Assembly (NCBI RefSeq): GCF_037975245.1 | Contig: NC_092573.1 | Location: 24,397,265-24,461,264, forward strand | Direction: 5' to 3' | Length of the DNA stretch: 64,000 nt | From: Apostichopus japonicus | Lineage: Eukaryota; Echinodermata; Holothuroidea; Aspidochirotida; Stichopodidae | In this document: positions 24,771 to 41,900 of the stretch, piece after piece | Position numbering within the stretch: position 1 is the first letter of the stretch | Layout of the letters: every line of letters starts with the position of its first letter | The notes under the pieces: generated by a model | Databases searched by the model: none | What the model was told of the DNA's origin: nothing | The model's input: the letters and a program-made list of their open reading frames with translations, nothing else | Made by a program: the position numbers and the translations under genes

Positions 24771-25413
24771 TAAATATGAGTACGAATGTTGACCTTCTTG
24801 TCGATAATTACAGTGAATTTAAAGCCTCTCTGTAGTGTCGGGGAAGAAAAGAAGACGATTGCGTCACTATACGGCGGTTTGGCGGGAAAAAGTAGACTGA
24901 ATTTGACCGATTAAGTGGTCAAGTGGGTTTGTTTATAACCGTCGGCTGTCAGATGAGTCTGGTATCTTTCTCTCTTCCGTGGAACTTTGCCTTCCCAAAG
25001 GGCCTCTCCTGACTCGTAATTTTAAGAATCACTTTGAAATATCAATAAGGGGGCAATCAAAGAAAAAGGCTTTTTACATTTCCTTCTTATTATCTCTATT
25101 GACCAAAAGTGTCTTAAATCTTTCTCTTTTTTATTTCTCTCCACCTCTCTATCTCTCTCTCTCTCTCACCGTCTCTCTACTTCTTCAGCCTTTTCATAGA
25201 TTTGGCAGATATCAAGTCCATGTTGGAAAATGTGAAAAGCAAGTCTACCAGTAAAGGACGAAAGCATTTTGTAGTAGAAAGCACGGAAGGCAACTGATTA
25301 GAAAGAAAGAAGGAAAACCATAGGTCCCCTCAGGCAGTCAGAAATCCTGACATTGAATGCTTATCTCACCTACAGAAATCTCAAATGTCCAATGTCTTTT
25401 GTCATTTATATAA

Positions 25414-25447
<34 letters not shown>

Positions 25448-26725
25448 TGGTATATGCGCGTAGGCATCCATTGACGCGAACCAGTTTGACAAAAACAGAC
25501 TGAACCACTCAGATTTTTATCTATAAGATATAGGCTATACTATCATTTTCAAATTCTTGTTTTAACATCGAATTGGTCGATAACTAGGATTTGCATCTTT
25601 CAAGAATTTTGTCAAAAGTAAATTAATATTTTAAATATTTGACATTATTTAACATATCAAACAGGTGTGGTACAATTTCCTGCTTGACTTTGTTCAGCCA
25701 ATATTCTTGGAACTCTATTTTCGAACTCATTTTAAATGTTGTCTCGTTGATATATAGCATGAGTTATTTATATCAATCATCTACCAGATATTTTTTTATC
25801 TGAATCCCGGAGGCTACCACTGTCTGCTAAAACGTTTCGAAAATCAAAAAAAAAAAAAAAAAGAGCTTGAAAAAAAAAAAGGAAAGACTCAAACTATACC
25901 CATCGAGAACTTAAAATTTTGCCAGAGGTGAACTCGTGAAAAGGAAGTCAAATGTTCTCGACAAGGATACTATGTGTTTTCAACTGAGTTCTTGCCTATA
26001 CGTTACTTGTTTTCTATACTAGACTGTTTATTGGTAACAGACATGTTATGTCCATTGGCAATTCTCACACTTAGGTGACGTCATCAGTCTGAATGTTGTC
26101 AATATTGAAAAGGAACCCTCGAGAAAAGTTAACCATAGATTGAAAAAGAGAGAACCCACCAAGGGTCTTATAGCTACAACTTAAAATTCCCATCACGAAT
26201 GTAATTATTTGGAGAAGGGATGCGAAATACATATTATGTAATGATCCAATAGATTAATGTTTCAGATATATGAAACATTTTCTTTCACAGTTTTCCATAG
26301 GATAATATTGGAGAATAATGATAGTTTGAGGGGTGACATATTTTAATGATGAGGATGAGGGAGTCCTGATCATGTATACGTAAAACGAATTATTACGAAA
26401 ATAGATGACACCCTATCCTTGGAGGTACATGCCACTATACCGCAATATATATGAATAAATCACACTAATCCAGCTATTCCAGCAAAGTTATTCCTTTGAA
26501 AAATCGACGTTAAAGCAGACACATGACCCCGACCATCTTAGTTAGCTAATATGACAGAGATCCTTGTGAATAATTACTCTGCCGAACTGTGTATAACAAT
26601 CTGCCTTCATTTGGGAGATATACTAGTTTAAAATCGGTGTCTGAGAGCTGTTATTTTTATAATCTGTGACGGGATAGAGCCACCAGGATCCAAAAGCCCT
26701 TAACTTTCTCTTTGTTTTGTGGAAT
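24771..26725. other. non-coding stretch, nothing recognised
   Basis: It contains a (TC)n/(CTCT)n run near 25141-25170, TA then TG repeats at 25411-25449, A-runs near 25846-25880 and a TGACGTCA site at 26076. No supported exon. Confidence 0.6.
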
Positions 26726-27233
26726 ATCTTGGCCAGGGGCGTAGCGAGCGGGGGGTGTGGGGGGGTGTCACACCCCCCAATAATTTGGTCGCTGTCGGCA
26801 AATTTTGGGTCTGTCGGCAAAAGGAGAAAAGGTGAAGAGAGCGGAAGGGGAAGAAAGAAGGAAAGCTGAATAGAGAAAAGGAGAACGGGAGCTTCTTCCG
26901 TGCCAAATTTGACTTAAAATATGCACCAGATTGCATCTAAGGACGTTTCAAAACTAAAAATTTCCAAAGGGGAGGGGTAGACCCCCTACTCTTAGACCCC
27001 TCCCCCATTTCAGTCACCACTTCCAGATCCGTCGGCAAATCAAATTTGACTTAAAATATGCACCAGATTGCATCTAAGGACGTTTCAAAACTAAAACTTT
27101 TCCAAAGGGGAGGGGGACACCCCCTCCCCTTAGACCCCTCCCCCATTTCAGTCACCACTTCCAGATCCGTCGGCAAATCAAATTCTCCACACCCCCCCAA
27201 CAAAAACCCCTTCGCTACGCCCCTGATCTTGGC
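26726..27233. mobile_element. hAT-like MITE (492 bp) with perfect 8-bp target duplication
   Basis: The element is 26734-27225, bounded by inverted ends CAGGGGCGTAGCGA and TCGCTACGCCCCTG and flanked by identical ATCTTGGC at 26726-26733 and 27226-27233. The interior includes a tandem duplication with 137-bp offset (copies at 26904-27040 and 27041-27178), each with CACCAGATTGCATCTAAGGA and a GGGGAGGGG.....CCCCTCCCC hairpin. No transposase frame is present. It shares interior blocks with the element at 17517-17883. Confidence 0.85.
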
Positions 27234-28762
27234 ACTGAATCCTATAAATGTCATCACAGGGTCTCGTCAAGAATTTGAAATACTTTGGTGTTTTTGCATT
27301 CTCCAATAGGCCTACAGTAAATGGACGTTTTAATTAAAGAAAAAACAAAAATAAAATTGGAGTGTATTCATGCTCGATGATGTCATATATTTACAAATTA
27401 ATACCGACTGTCTTTATAACCGTGTGTGTCAAGGAATATTAAATCTGTGATATCTACTAAAATGGAATACGAATTTGCTTAGCTGTTTGGAGGAAATTAT
27501 CCATGGCTATCATCTTTATCACTTACGCCTCTAGAAACACAAACCTTTTGTATTGTTTGTAGATGATAGAAATGTAAGCAAATGCATGCGTACCACCTAA
27601 TAGGTAAAGTGGTATCTTTTTTCACAAACAGGTTCCTAGCATCATATCCACACTTTATTACTTCCGATCGATCATTAGAAATTGAAGCATTCATGAAAAC
27701 AATTTATAGACCAACTATGTGTATAAGTTGGATTTCGAGACTGCATGTTTGTCCTCGCGTGAACTTGTGTCAACCATTACATTCGGTATATGTAGTTCCT
27801 AGAAACAGCGGAATTTAATTACAATCACCGCAAACGCACCTGCTGGTTTTAATACAAGGCAAGGATGAGTAAAACTGGTCTGTCTGTACAGTTAGTTAGA
27901 TGAGCACATATGGAGCATTAATGTGTGGCATGATTCTAAAATGATTAAACGTTGACAGGACTGGTTCCCAAATGGAAGACTAGTCAAAACCTGCCAACAA
28001 GAAACAACCCAAAACAATGATGATGAACTACGAACCAATATTGGCCAATTCCTGCTCTCCACATACGACATGTGGTTGTATAGATGTAAGCGGGATATAG
28101 CAGATTTCTACAGGAATGTGTCGATGAGTTTACTCATATCTTTGTGCAGCTGGCTTACACCCACTGCCATCAATAAGGATTTGTATACGGTAAGGTCTCG
28201 GTTAATCATTTCAGACAAAATCAACAAAATAGCATCACGTTAAATTTACCTAAATATTACCTAACTAAATAAATAAATTTACCTATAAATAAACCAAAAT
28301 ATACCGACGGTTAGTCGAGCCCATATACATGGTTGTTTTGATACATAGATCTAAATATGTATGTCTACATACACGTATATATATATACATGAACATAATC
28401 ATATGTATATATGAATATTGTTCTAAATTATACAGTGCGTGGGTTGACGGTATAGAAGTTAAATATTCAAGCATTCAAAACAAGAGTACATTTTCAGATG
28501 ACAGGCTATAAACCAATAAACGTCACATATTTTTCTTTTTTTAATTTACACTGTCTATGTAATAATGCATAAACCAACCTAAGACCGAAGAAATATAAAA
28601 CAACAGATATGATCATATTTGAGAATTCGCATTCCAAATTTATCACTTAATATAAGTAATGTTATCATTTCCATAATCACCAAGTAAATTCTCTGCACGT
28701 GACTTGTATACTTCGTGGACGTGATCATTTCCATTTTTTCCCCTCAATTGTTTTTGCCATAG
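27234..28762. other. non-coding stretch, nothing firm
   Basis: AT-rich. Short frames on both strands near 27497-27818 overlap each other and have no domain or splice support. Confidence 0.55.
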
Positions 28763-28879
28763 AAAGTGAAACCCAAAAAGGCGTGTAAATTTCATCCCAA
28801 GGGCAAGATTGTAGCATATCATAATATAGCGGTTAAGTGGAACTGTAAGATTTCGAAGATAATGTGTGCTGTGGAGATG
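28763..28879 (+). CDS. candidate internal exon, Cys-rich, weakly VWC-like
   Basis: A polypyrimidine acceptor (CCCCTCAATTGTTTTTGCCATAG, shown here only by its end TTTTTGCCATAG) ends at 28762 and a consensus ATG|GTAAGT donor starts at 28880. The exon is 117 nt, exactly 39 codons in phase 0. The peptide starts KVKPKKACKFHPKGKIVAYH and ends CKISKIMCAVEM. A CKxHP start followed by a later C...C resembles the plus-strand exon at 50409-50506 (CKPHPDRVYY...CGYC). Both could be cysteine-knot or von Willebrand type C-like modules, which is inference from spacing only. No flanking exon was found. Confidence 0.35.
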
Positions 28880-31800
28880 GTAAGTCGAATTTCAAGGTGT
28901 TTTCGTATAACGTACATATGTCTTAAAGCATCTGTATATGGCGGGGATGTTTCATCATATTATGACCATGGAAATCTTATCCTGACGCGCTACATTATGT
29001 TATCAATGACGTTAAATAATGGTAAAAATATGTATACCACCTTTAATAAAGGATGTTATTTTGGTAAATACGTTTTGAATCTGTGAAAAATCTTTGAAAC
29101 TCGCCAACTGAAAATAAATGGGTCAAAGTTAAATGTAAGACAATAAGGGAATGTGTTTGCAAGTGAAATGCAGTAAATGTTAGACTTCATATTTATAAGG
29201 GGGTAACATCTATCTCTTTATTAATGTCATTTTCATGTTCTGTTCGTACAACACCTTTCTTGGTTTTTCATTTGGCATTGAGATATATCTAAATATAAAT
29301 ACAAAACACGGCTCGAATGTGTTTTCATATATCTATCATCAATGGCAGTTGAATATAATTCACAGCTGTGCATCAAATGCCACCCACTCATACACTACAT
29401 ATCATTCTTATATCAGCTATGCAATTCGTACTATAGAAGACGACCCTAGATATGTTATCGCTTGTTTTGAATCTGTAAAGACTTTGGTAACATTTGAGAA
29501 TCTGTTGTGGTCTGCTGGATGTATCAACTTGACCATTTCCTGAGATTCAGGAAACGAGGGTGTAAAACTCGGAAATTTTCTACTCAAAACATAGCATCAA
29601 CACAATACTTCCTCTTTGACTTTCATAATCGATACATAGCATGCGGAAATACTACGAATGACTTTGAGTGCATGAATGCATTATTCCTTGCTTATTCATT
29701 GAGCAGAGGGGTCCGAGGGAGTATATATATATACAAGACATGATATTCATTAACATGACAAATGCGCTTTGAAACCTATCACCACCCTCTTTACACTCCA
29801 CTCAGAATGACTTCTTTCAAAGAAATCCTTGCCCGCCGAGCAAAAGTTATCGGTCAAGAACGAGCAACAAATTTAAAATCGTGCTTCTATTTCACGAGAT
29901 GAATTGATAGTAGCGCGCAATAATGAATCTCCATCGCCATGCTGCAGAGTTTTCAAGTAGCTCTTTAATGCCTCTCGTAACTGCTACAGTCGTCTGCACG
30001 ATTGCATCGCATGTACGCACAGGCGCATGCACATACGATGTATTATTATTATTATTCTTATCGGACGGTATGTGTGCGAGGAACTAACCAATCCCATGGT
30101 GAAAACTTCTAATATGTATCTATATATATATACATATATATGTATATATATATATACTCGAAGAACATCATCAAACCAAACGTTCATCGATCGAGAGTTG
30201 GCTCCGGAGATAAATAAATGATAATAAACTTCAATCGAAGGACATGTTTTTCTTAAATTTATCCATGTGTGTTAATAATCTCATGTACGGGATTTGCATC
30301 AACCGGTTGTGACGTCATTGTGGATGATAAAAAAAAAATCATTACACAAAAACAAACTGTAAAGTTGTGTGTGTGTGTGCGTCCATATGTGCGCACCATG
30401 CTATAGTTGTAACTCTGCTATAGTAAAGACCTTGCCGTGGGTGGTTTTAAAATATTTAACATAAAGTATGGTTATAAATTGACTTGAACTTGAACTCGAA
30501 ATGGTGTAGGAAACACATTATGTACAATTCGTGGTTTAAACATAAATAATTAAGGCAAAAAAGGAATTGGATTTGTGGAATTTATAACTATATATAGGCC
30601 CTATACCACTACAAAAAAATTACAACCGTTGTTTAGTTATCGCCTTGTACAGGCAAGAGGAGGGTTGGGGGGGGTAGGAGGGTGGGTGGGGGAGGGAGCA
30701 GCTTCCATTTCGGTATCATGGCTTGTGATTTAGAATAAAGTGTTACCATCAAGTGAAGTCCGTTTGATTGGGTGTTCATAATTTGTGTCGTTCAAACATA
30801 AATATTATTATAATCTATGTCATAATATTCATTAAAGAAATTAATATGTCTATGCAAATATGACTTATTTGAAAGGAAATGGGAGTAGAGCGTGGATGAA
30901 AGTACAAATCAAGTTCTATGCAGAAGGCTTTTCACTGCCATTTTTCGATCAGTTCATGTAGTGTATCTTGTATACGGCGATACATCAATATAACTTTATA
31001 TAGTACCGTCCTATCGGTCACAGTGTGCACATATAGAGAACTAAAGTTACATTTTGCTGATTGTCAGAGGTGTTCTCAAATCGCGCCATACAAGGTTATC
31101 ATATATATATAATGAGTACTAATAATTGCACAAAATAGAGGACGAAAAAATAAGAGGGGTTAAAAGTATAGTTTAAATTATCAACACGCAGCACAGTAAA
31201 GAAATAAAGAGAGATGGGTGGGGGAGGGGGAGGGAGAGGGAGGGAGAGGGATGTAGAGAGGGAGAGAAAGAGAAAATTGTATGACAGCTAAATTAAATTA
31301 CGATATATAAAATTCATGGCCTGCATCATCTTTGGAAATGATGAGAAATCTTTCATCACTTAGGAAAATTATTCTTATCCATAAATTCCTTTTTGCCTTG
31401 ATCATTTATGTTCTTACGTCAGTTCAACGAGAGTTGTATAGAACGAATAGTATATGTGAAGATGACAAAGAACGAACACCGTTGTTGAGGTATATAAGCT
31501 GTCGTCGACAACGGATTATCATCATGGTCAATTTTTATTTCCTTTTCAAAGGTTAGCGTTTCGCTGACATTTAACCATGTGTTTACCATATGCATTCAAG
31601 GAAAACTGGTGACAAATGGACTTAATAACTTAAAAATGTGTTAAGATGGATATAATATCGCTAATGAATTGAAACTTAGACGTTAAGTGAATCAGGGGTA
31701 TCGAGTAAATCAATATGTGTAATTATTGATGCCTTTGAAACAATAACTAATACGAATTCTATAACTAAAATAATCGATAAATTCAACACCTCGACTTTAT

Positions 31801-33766
31801 GTTATGTTTTTAATACATAATGGGCATCCCAACAAATCCAATCAATGACGCTGTTTTTCCTGCCACTCTTTGTAGCATTTGGAAGGACTTATCGTAATTT
31901 TATAACCTATCACATCTACTTGATTAAGCAACAGAAAAACAGCACACTCGCTTGTCATAATAACTCAACTGACTAAATACCGTCAACCGTTTTACATCGG
32001 TTTGAATTTGTCACCCCCAAAAATAGTTGGGTTGACTTACTTCGTAGTACTTCGTATGCTCATCCACCACACCTTTGTTGGATATCATTGTCTGGATATT
32101 GGGATTTGTCTAAAGCTGGAGTATTAACCATTTCGGACAAGTTCTCTCCTTACTCGCACGGTGTGCTCTTTACAAGGAATCAGGTTTAATAAATCGTATG
32201 GGATAGGTTTTACATATTGACATTAAAGGAACTAGTTCCGTTAAAGTGCATGCTTCTATGGCAATTACTTAAATATTCCCAGAGGAATCCGTATTCACAA
32301 CAAAACCATATTAAACTGAAGAAAAACTAAACTAAAGGAAGGGAGAACAAACTTACAGGGAACCAAACGATTCCGTTATAACAGCAACGTTGAGTTCATC
32401 TTACACACAGTGAACCATTGAAGACTATATATAAGTATTTTACATATCCATATATGAAAAAGTATAAATATCTGTAAAGAATACTTTCATTCGTCTGTAT
32501 GAATTTTGATAAGTAAATATATTGCATCTTTAGAGATGACGTCACATACACCCACTGAATATTCATTATGTCCCTGTATTTTTTTTCAGCCAGTTGGGAC
32601 TCGCAATTTCCTAATGTTACCTCTCTAAATTGTCCTCCCAATGTCATGCTTCAAAGCACTCGTTTTGACAGTATCAACAGTTCCTTATCTTGATCTGATA
32701 AAAACATGGTATTCATACTGCTCATACTGACAATACAAGTGCTTTGGGGAAAGCGGGAAATGAAAGTACAGTATAGCATAAATTGTCCCAACTGGGTGTT
32801 CTTTTTGTTATCAACACTGTAGGCCTTGACGAGCATATAGGTTTTTAATCTGCGTATTAACATACTGAGACACTAACATATGGAAAGAATAATTCATATT
32901 GATTTATACAACACTCATATCAACTCGGCCTATACAGCTATAGAGAAATATTTTACCACTTTTCGAGATTGATAATTTTCTCTCGGTCGCCTGCCTGGAG
33001 TGTGTCTGAAGTAATTCATATATGGGGTTCCTTTAAGTAACCTGAGAATTCAAGCAGAGTAGTTGTTTATATTACGGCAAGGGAGGCAGTTATGTGCTAA
33101 AAATTTAGAACTGATGCAATAAGATGTGATTGAAATGATGGCTGGAAACACAACCACTTTTTTTTACCTTGTACTCGTAAATTTTGGCCTCACCTTTATA
33201 GGAAGCACAAAATGCGTGAAATCCTCTCTCTTAATAATCATAGCAATTGTCGTTTGTTATAGACAGCAACAACAGGAAGGGGATCGAAGGGGGCGGGGGG
33301 GGGGGCGGTGGAGGGGGAATGGAAGATTCTTGTCGCTTCTTTTGTCTTTCGAAGGATTTGACAAAGAATTTGTGTTTTGAGATTATGATCGATGAAGGTT
33401 ACTTGTAGAGTATTTCCTCTTTAATTGATGAAAGTTTGTTGTTGTTTTTGTTTTCAATTTATTTGGTAACTAATATTCATAAAATATCTGTTGTGAAAGG
33501 TCTGACTATCCGGTAAAATTCAAATGAAAACGTTGTGATTGAAAAGTAAAATTTAACCGAAATCCATAGTAATATATAAAGGATATACAGACTAAACAAA
33601 ACGAGCACGTCAAACATGTTCTAATCAATTATTCAGTAAATTTGCAATTCGCTAGACAAGAGAGCAACAACAGTTTACTCACTTTCAGTATTCACTTCGT
33701 AATATGGGAAAGAATGAAAAAGGTTCACCTAATGTGGTTCATTATTTTACCAGGCACATTATCTCC
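28880..33766. other. non-coding stretch, nothing firm
   Basis: It contains a TA run at 30112-30158, a (TG)n at about 30369-30379, G-rich runs at 30662-30697, 31215-31250 and 33288-33317, and TGACGTCA sites at 30310 and 32537. Frames near 29235-29743 are protein-like in composition in more than one frame, without a clear splice model. Confidence 0.5.
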
Positions 33767-33945
33767 CACAATGCTGATATCATATATAACATACATATAA
33801 TACTAGTATCATAATATCCCGTAATATTGATAACATCCTATAGTACTCATACCTGCATAATATCCCCTTATACTGGTATCATAATATCCGAATATACTGA
33901 AATGATAACATTCCACGATAGGGGCCTACTAATATAACATTGCAT
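33767..33945. repeat. degenerate minisatellite, about 20-24 bp unit
   Basis: Words of the form ATACTGGTATCATAATATCC recur four to five times with drift (for example at about 33801, 33825, 33870 and 33890). It is an old short tandem array. Confidence 0.5.
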
Positions 33946-35073
33946 AACTGATGACTACTGATATATAAATATTCAACAGTCTGACAGAACCACTATTTGT
34001 TTCGTCTAGACCTGCGAAGAGAAAGATGCCTTCACGTGTATAGAATTTGTCAAGTTTTATGACTATTAATAAAAGAATCAGTAAACAGACAACGATTCAT
34101 AAATATTGATCAGGATACTTTACGAGCTCCTGTCTAGTTCATTTCAATTTCAAATGAAACCGTTTCAGTAAATGTAACTTCCTTTGCTTTGCCTTGACGT
34201 ATATCAAAATCTAATTGTTAAAAAAAAGGTTAAATCTTCTGCTCGACTTGATGAATATGACCTGTTCCAGTTTAAACAAGGGCAGGGTAAACATTTGTCT
34301 GCAATGAACTATAATTATATAGAACTAAATAGAGTTGTATTCTAGCATCACACAAGTTCGAAAATAGTTCAAGACGCAAATAATCCTTTCAAGTTGACCT
34401 TTCAAAGCTTTTGTTAAATAATGCGATGACAAAGATTATCTCATTTCCGCGTCTAATACACAAACGCACGAGCTTCCATTTTAATGTAAAGTTATAGATC
34501 TGAGCATATATATATATATACGGTTTATTGCAGCATTAATCTCGCTGCCCTTATACAGTTATATAAAACATGACTACATTGCTACTTGGCCTTCTTTGCA
34601 AGCTGTATAACTAACAATTGTTTGTCTAAATCTTTGATTTCGGTATTGTTTTTAGAACGACGAATTACTGTAAACTAAGTTTCATTCCGTTTTTGGGGAC
34701 TGCACGCTTTGATGTCATTAGGCATTATGTCTCTAGAAGTGGGGCTCGTTTTTGGCTGTATACACGGCGTTCAATAACTCGAATGATCTAATCTGTCAGG
34801 TTCAATTCCTATAGTCATAAAATATTGTTTAAATCTTAAAGTGTATTAAACTGTTCCGATGCTTGTCAAGATGGCACCCTCCTCATCCTCCCCATCCACC
34901 CCATCTTCCTCCACTTCTCTCTGCCTCACAGCCTCTCCCTTGCGCCATTAAGTTGGTACTCTTCAACAGCAGTATATTGCTTGCAAGTCTATAGTCCCTG
35001 GACGAGCGTAGTATACGAGCTATAGTGATCTTAGTGGAGTTATAACCGCTGTAACCGCTATAACAAGATCTGA
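33946..35073. other. non-coding stretch, nothing recognised
   Basis: AT-rich sequence. Short TA run at 34505-34521 and a pyrimidine-rich CCTCCTCATCCTCCCC patch near 34880-34925. Confidence 0.6.

Positions 35074-37974
<2,901 letters not shown>

Positions 37975-38023
<49 letters not shown>
37975..38023. repeat. (TA)n array
   Basis: Pure TA run of about 49 bp. Confidence 0.95.
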
Positions 38024-38027
<4 letters not shown>

Positions 38028-38412
38028 CATTGTAACCGTGATGAGGATGATCAGTGTCAAATATGAACAATATTACAACCGTTATTATACACTTTATAAT
38101 CAGTTATGCTTGATTGTTGATAAGATGCAGTCTGGCAGCCTAAAACCCTATATATTATCATAACCTATAAACTAAATACCATTTATAAGCACTTAGTCAC
38201 ATATATACGTCTTTTCGGATTCGACAGAAGAACGCAAACAACAACAACAACATCTACGACAATTTAAAAACAATCTAAAAATACATTAATCCTATGTTGT
38301 AACCTTATCATTTCGCAACCTGCGTTGTAGGTTTACCAATCATAAATAAATTAACGGGGTAACTTATTTCATTTACAATAAATTCTAAGAGACACAGAAG
38401 CATTTTAACTTT

Positions 38413-38440
38413 AATATATATGTATGTGTGTATGTGCGCG

Positions 38441-38518
<78 letters not shown>
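38413..38518. repeat. (TA)n array with TATG/TGTG edge
   Basis: A pure TA core (about 38442-38517) is preceded by TATGTATGTGTGTATGTGCG. Confidence 0.95.
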
Positions 38519-38520
<2 letters not shown>

Positions 38521-38878
38521 CCAAATGTTATGCTTTTTCCCATTTTCTCCCGCCCTTTTTGAAGTGAAAGCTTCAAATGCCAACTGACTAGCCGATTGTA
38601 TATTCGTATACCCAGTTGTTTACATCAAAGAAGTGAGTAGATTGCGGCTGTTGAGAGACGAATAAGGAAGAATAAGATAAAACGTCTGAATCGATTCCGA
38701 GTGGTACATTTGATGGACATACTACCGGAGGCAAACTTAAACCTTAATCAAGAGTACGCGGTAAAGGCTTCACAGACAACATGTGTCAGCTGTTCGTGAA
38801 TTCTTCGTGTAGTTACGTTAGGTATATATACGGAGAGACAGGTTATGTCGTAGCGTGTATAGTTACGTATTTGAATTA

Positions 38879-38880
<2 letters not shown>

Positions 38881-38963
<83 letters not shown>
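38881..38963. repeat. (TA)n array
   Basis: Pure TA run of about 83 bp. Confidence 0.95.
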
Positions 38964-38966
<3 letters not shown>

Positions 38967-41900
38967 CTAACCCTACGGTATGCACAAGATAAAGCAATAC
39001 GCTTTTTTTCAGATGTTACTACAAAATGTTTTGAAGGTGCATGACATATAGGTTGACGACAATTTAAAAACCCCAAATGAAAGGTTAATTCATCTTATCT
39101 GGATAACAGCATTTTCTTAAGTAGCCTATACGGTACCTATACCAGTAGGCCTAGGCCCTGAATCGCATTGAGAGCGTTCAACTCGTGTATAAGAACACCA
39201 CATGCACATGTACACAAGCACATGTTATCACATATACTAACTGCTCCCTACATCATCAACATGCAACTTAACTATTGCTTTAGGGCACATCCACTCTTCA
39301 TCGCGGAACCAGTACACATACCATGAAATGGACGCTATATATAAACGCTCTCACAATCAGAAACGTTTTCAGTACAAGTTCTGCCACCAGTGACTGCTAA
39401 TCAACTATCCGAGCCTTCAATTATATATCGACATCATTTATCCTGCCAATAACTTTAGAAAAGAAACAGCTAAAGTCAGTGGTTAAGTGTGATTACCGGA
39501 ACGCATAAATTAATACGAAGATCAACATAACTATCAGGATGTTTACACAAGTAGACTCGATGTTTAAAAGACTTTTCACAATTAGAGTTCTCCGAAACTT
39601 GAGTGGTGATTGCCAATCATTATATCCTCGTAAATCCAAATCGATGGAAAAGGGAAGGATTTAATCGGTTGGATTAAAAATTTCCGATGAGAAAGTCAAC
39701 AAACCTCATCTAATGTGACTGGCATCCAGTTATCCAGGAACTTGCCGACAAATTCAGCGGAACTGGTTACGACATAGTGCCAGATGCCAAAAAAACAGTC
39801 TCACAAGGGTGTAGTTTATTAAAGGCTATGACAGGTGGCGGAAATGTTTGTAGGGCTCACTTAAAAACTGTAACATCTTCATTCAGACTTATTGGAAAGC
39901 TACCAGTAATGGTTCTTCCGCTCATTCATTTATTAATGATATTAGTTCTGGGCGGTCAGGAACATTATTGACTATCATGGTTATACCATCTATAAGGGCT
40001 CTTTAAATACAGGAAAAGCAGAGCTTGAAACCTGAAAACTATTTGCTTCTATAAACGTGAGACCCATATTGCCAATTTAAATTGCATTTCTACGGTAGTT
40101 CTGAAGGGACAGATGCGTGAGTTGTAAGCTTATCGCCTTAGTTTATAACGCGACAAAACATCAAACATTTAAATTTCGTCAAGAAGATGTAACGTTATAT
40201 AGCACAAATTGTTAACTCGACAAAAATTTAAAATTTTGCAGCTCTTGCTCAATGCTCGGTCACGTGATGTGGACAACGCAAATCTCTCTGAAACCGCCCT
40301 TGCGCCGCCTCCCCATCGCCACGCCCTCCCCAGACTGCTACTTACTCCACTTTTCTCTCTCTTTCTCTCAAGTCCCCAGTCTGACCAGAAGTGAACTTTG
40401 CAGCTCGTTACAGTCTCCAGGGAAGGCCATAACCTTTAATTTGATTTTTCTTCGGCAACAATGTATGCATAGCACTTGTCAACAAAATTGGGCGCTTAAC
40501 CCAAGAATGCGTAAAAAATATATATATATAAAAACCACACACACATACACACTACGAGATGTATATTTAAAAAACTTCTCAACGATGAGAGGGAGGAAAT
40601 GGAAACAATTTCAAGGATATAAATGGTATATTGTTTTTAAGTAAAAAGGTTGTTTGTTTGAGAAATAAGTATATTCCTACACCGCTGTACTCTTTAGGGA
40701 AATAGAAGCATGGCCAAAAACCCATTATGGTATTCAAATTTACGGCAATTTTATCTTCTCCTAAGTGCGTCTAGAATATGAATTCGAACGAGATTATATA
40801 TAACCTGCTATGGTTTTCTGTAAGGTATGAGTTTATTCTTTCTCTCTCTATATATATATAAATGGTAAGAAAGGAAGAAAAGAGTACGTAAACCAGACAC
40901 ACTAGATGCCGCCAATACAGTAAATTGGGTGCAGCGGGTTAAGACGGTGGGAGTAAGAGTGGGAGGGGGGGGGGATTGTATCCATAGCAACAGCTAAGTG
41001 AACATACTCCAAGACAGAATATTAAAGGGCCTATTTTTCAAAAGAAAGGAACGGAGAATGGACGGGGTGGGGGTGAGGGTTGGAGGTATAGCGTTATGTA
41101 CGTGCTCTTCTGGTCCAGTGATGACGTCAATGTTACGTCAATCTGTTTTGCTTCAAAGATATTCAACCGATCCAAGAAAAATACTCTTCCAAACATAATT
41201 ATTTGGAGCAAATCTTTTCGAAGCAACGAGCTACTGATCAACTGTGTCATTTGATTCTTTGACGGTAAATCGCAATGTAATTAATACAGCGAACTCATCA
41301 AAACAGCATGACAATTTCCACTACTTCCGTTTACATGGCTTTCGCAGTCAGCCATATACAAACGAAGACTATGTTTGAATATATGAACTTGTCGATTTTT
41401 CTTTCTAGAGTTTATATTATATTAATAATGGTAGTTTTAAATCTACATTTTCTATGACACGAGAATTACTTGAGTGGAACACAATATTAATATATAAATA
41501 AGATTGGCTTTCAGAGAATACCGATCGTTTGCCCAAATTGGTTTTCGTTTGTAAAACCTTTTCTACGTCACTGTGCATCTGCACTGCACTCCAAGTAAGC
41601 TGAGACATGCATTGAGAGAAACAGGGCTTTATCCTTTTCCAAAACTATATAATAACAATAATAATAATAATAATAACAATAATAATAATAGTAATAATAA
41701 CTATAACGTGCTGTATTGTTTCTAAGAATATATACTATGACGTGTTGCTTTATTTATCTCCATTTCTACTTCGGAGAAAAGACCATAAAAAGACACATAA
41801 AAGACTAAAAAAGAGGGAGGGAAAAGTATTTTGCGCGTTTGAATAAATTAATTTCTAAAATTGTTTCTTCGTCTTCTTCTGTCTGCGTAATATTTTGAAT

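Noticed and set aside
29235-29743. two overlapping plus-strand frames with protein-like composition
   Set aside because: Several competing frames and acceptors exist, with no consistent splice model or domain.
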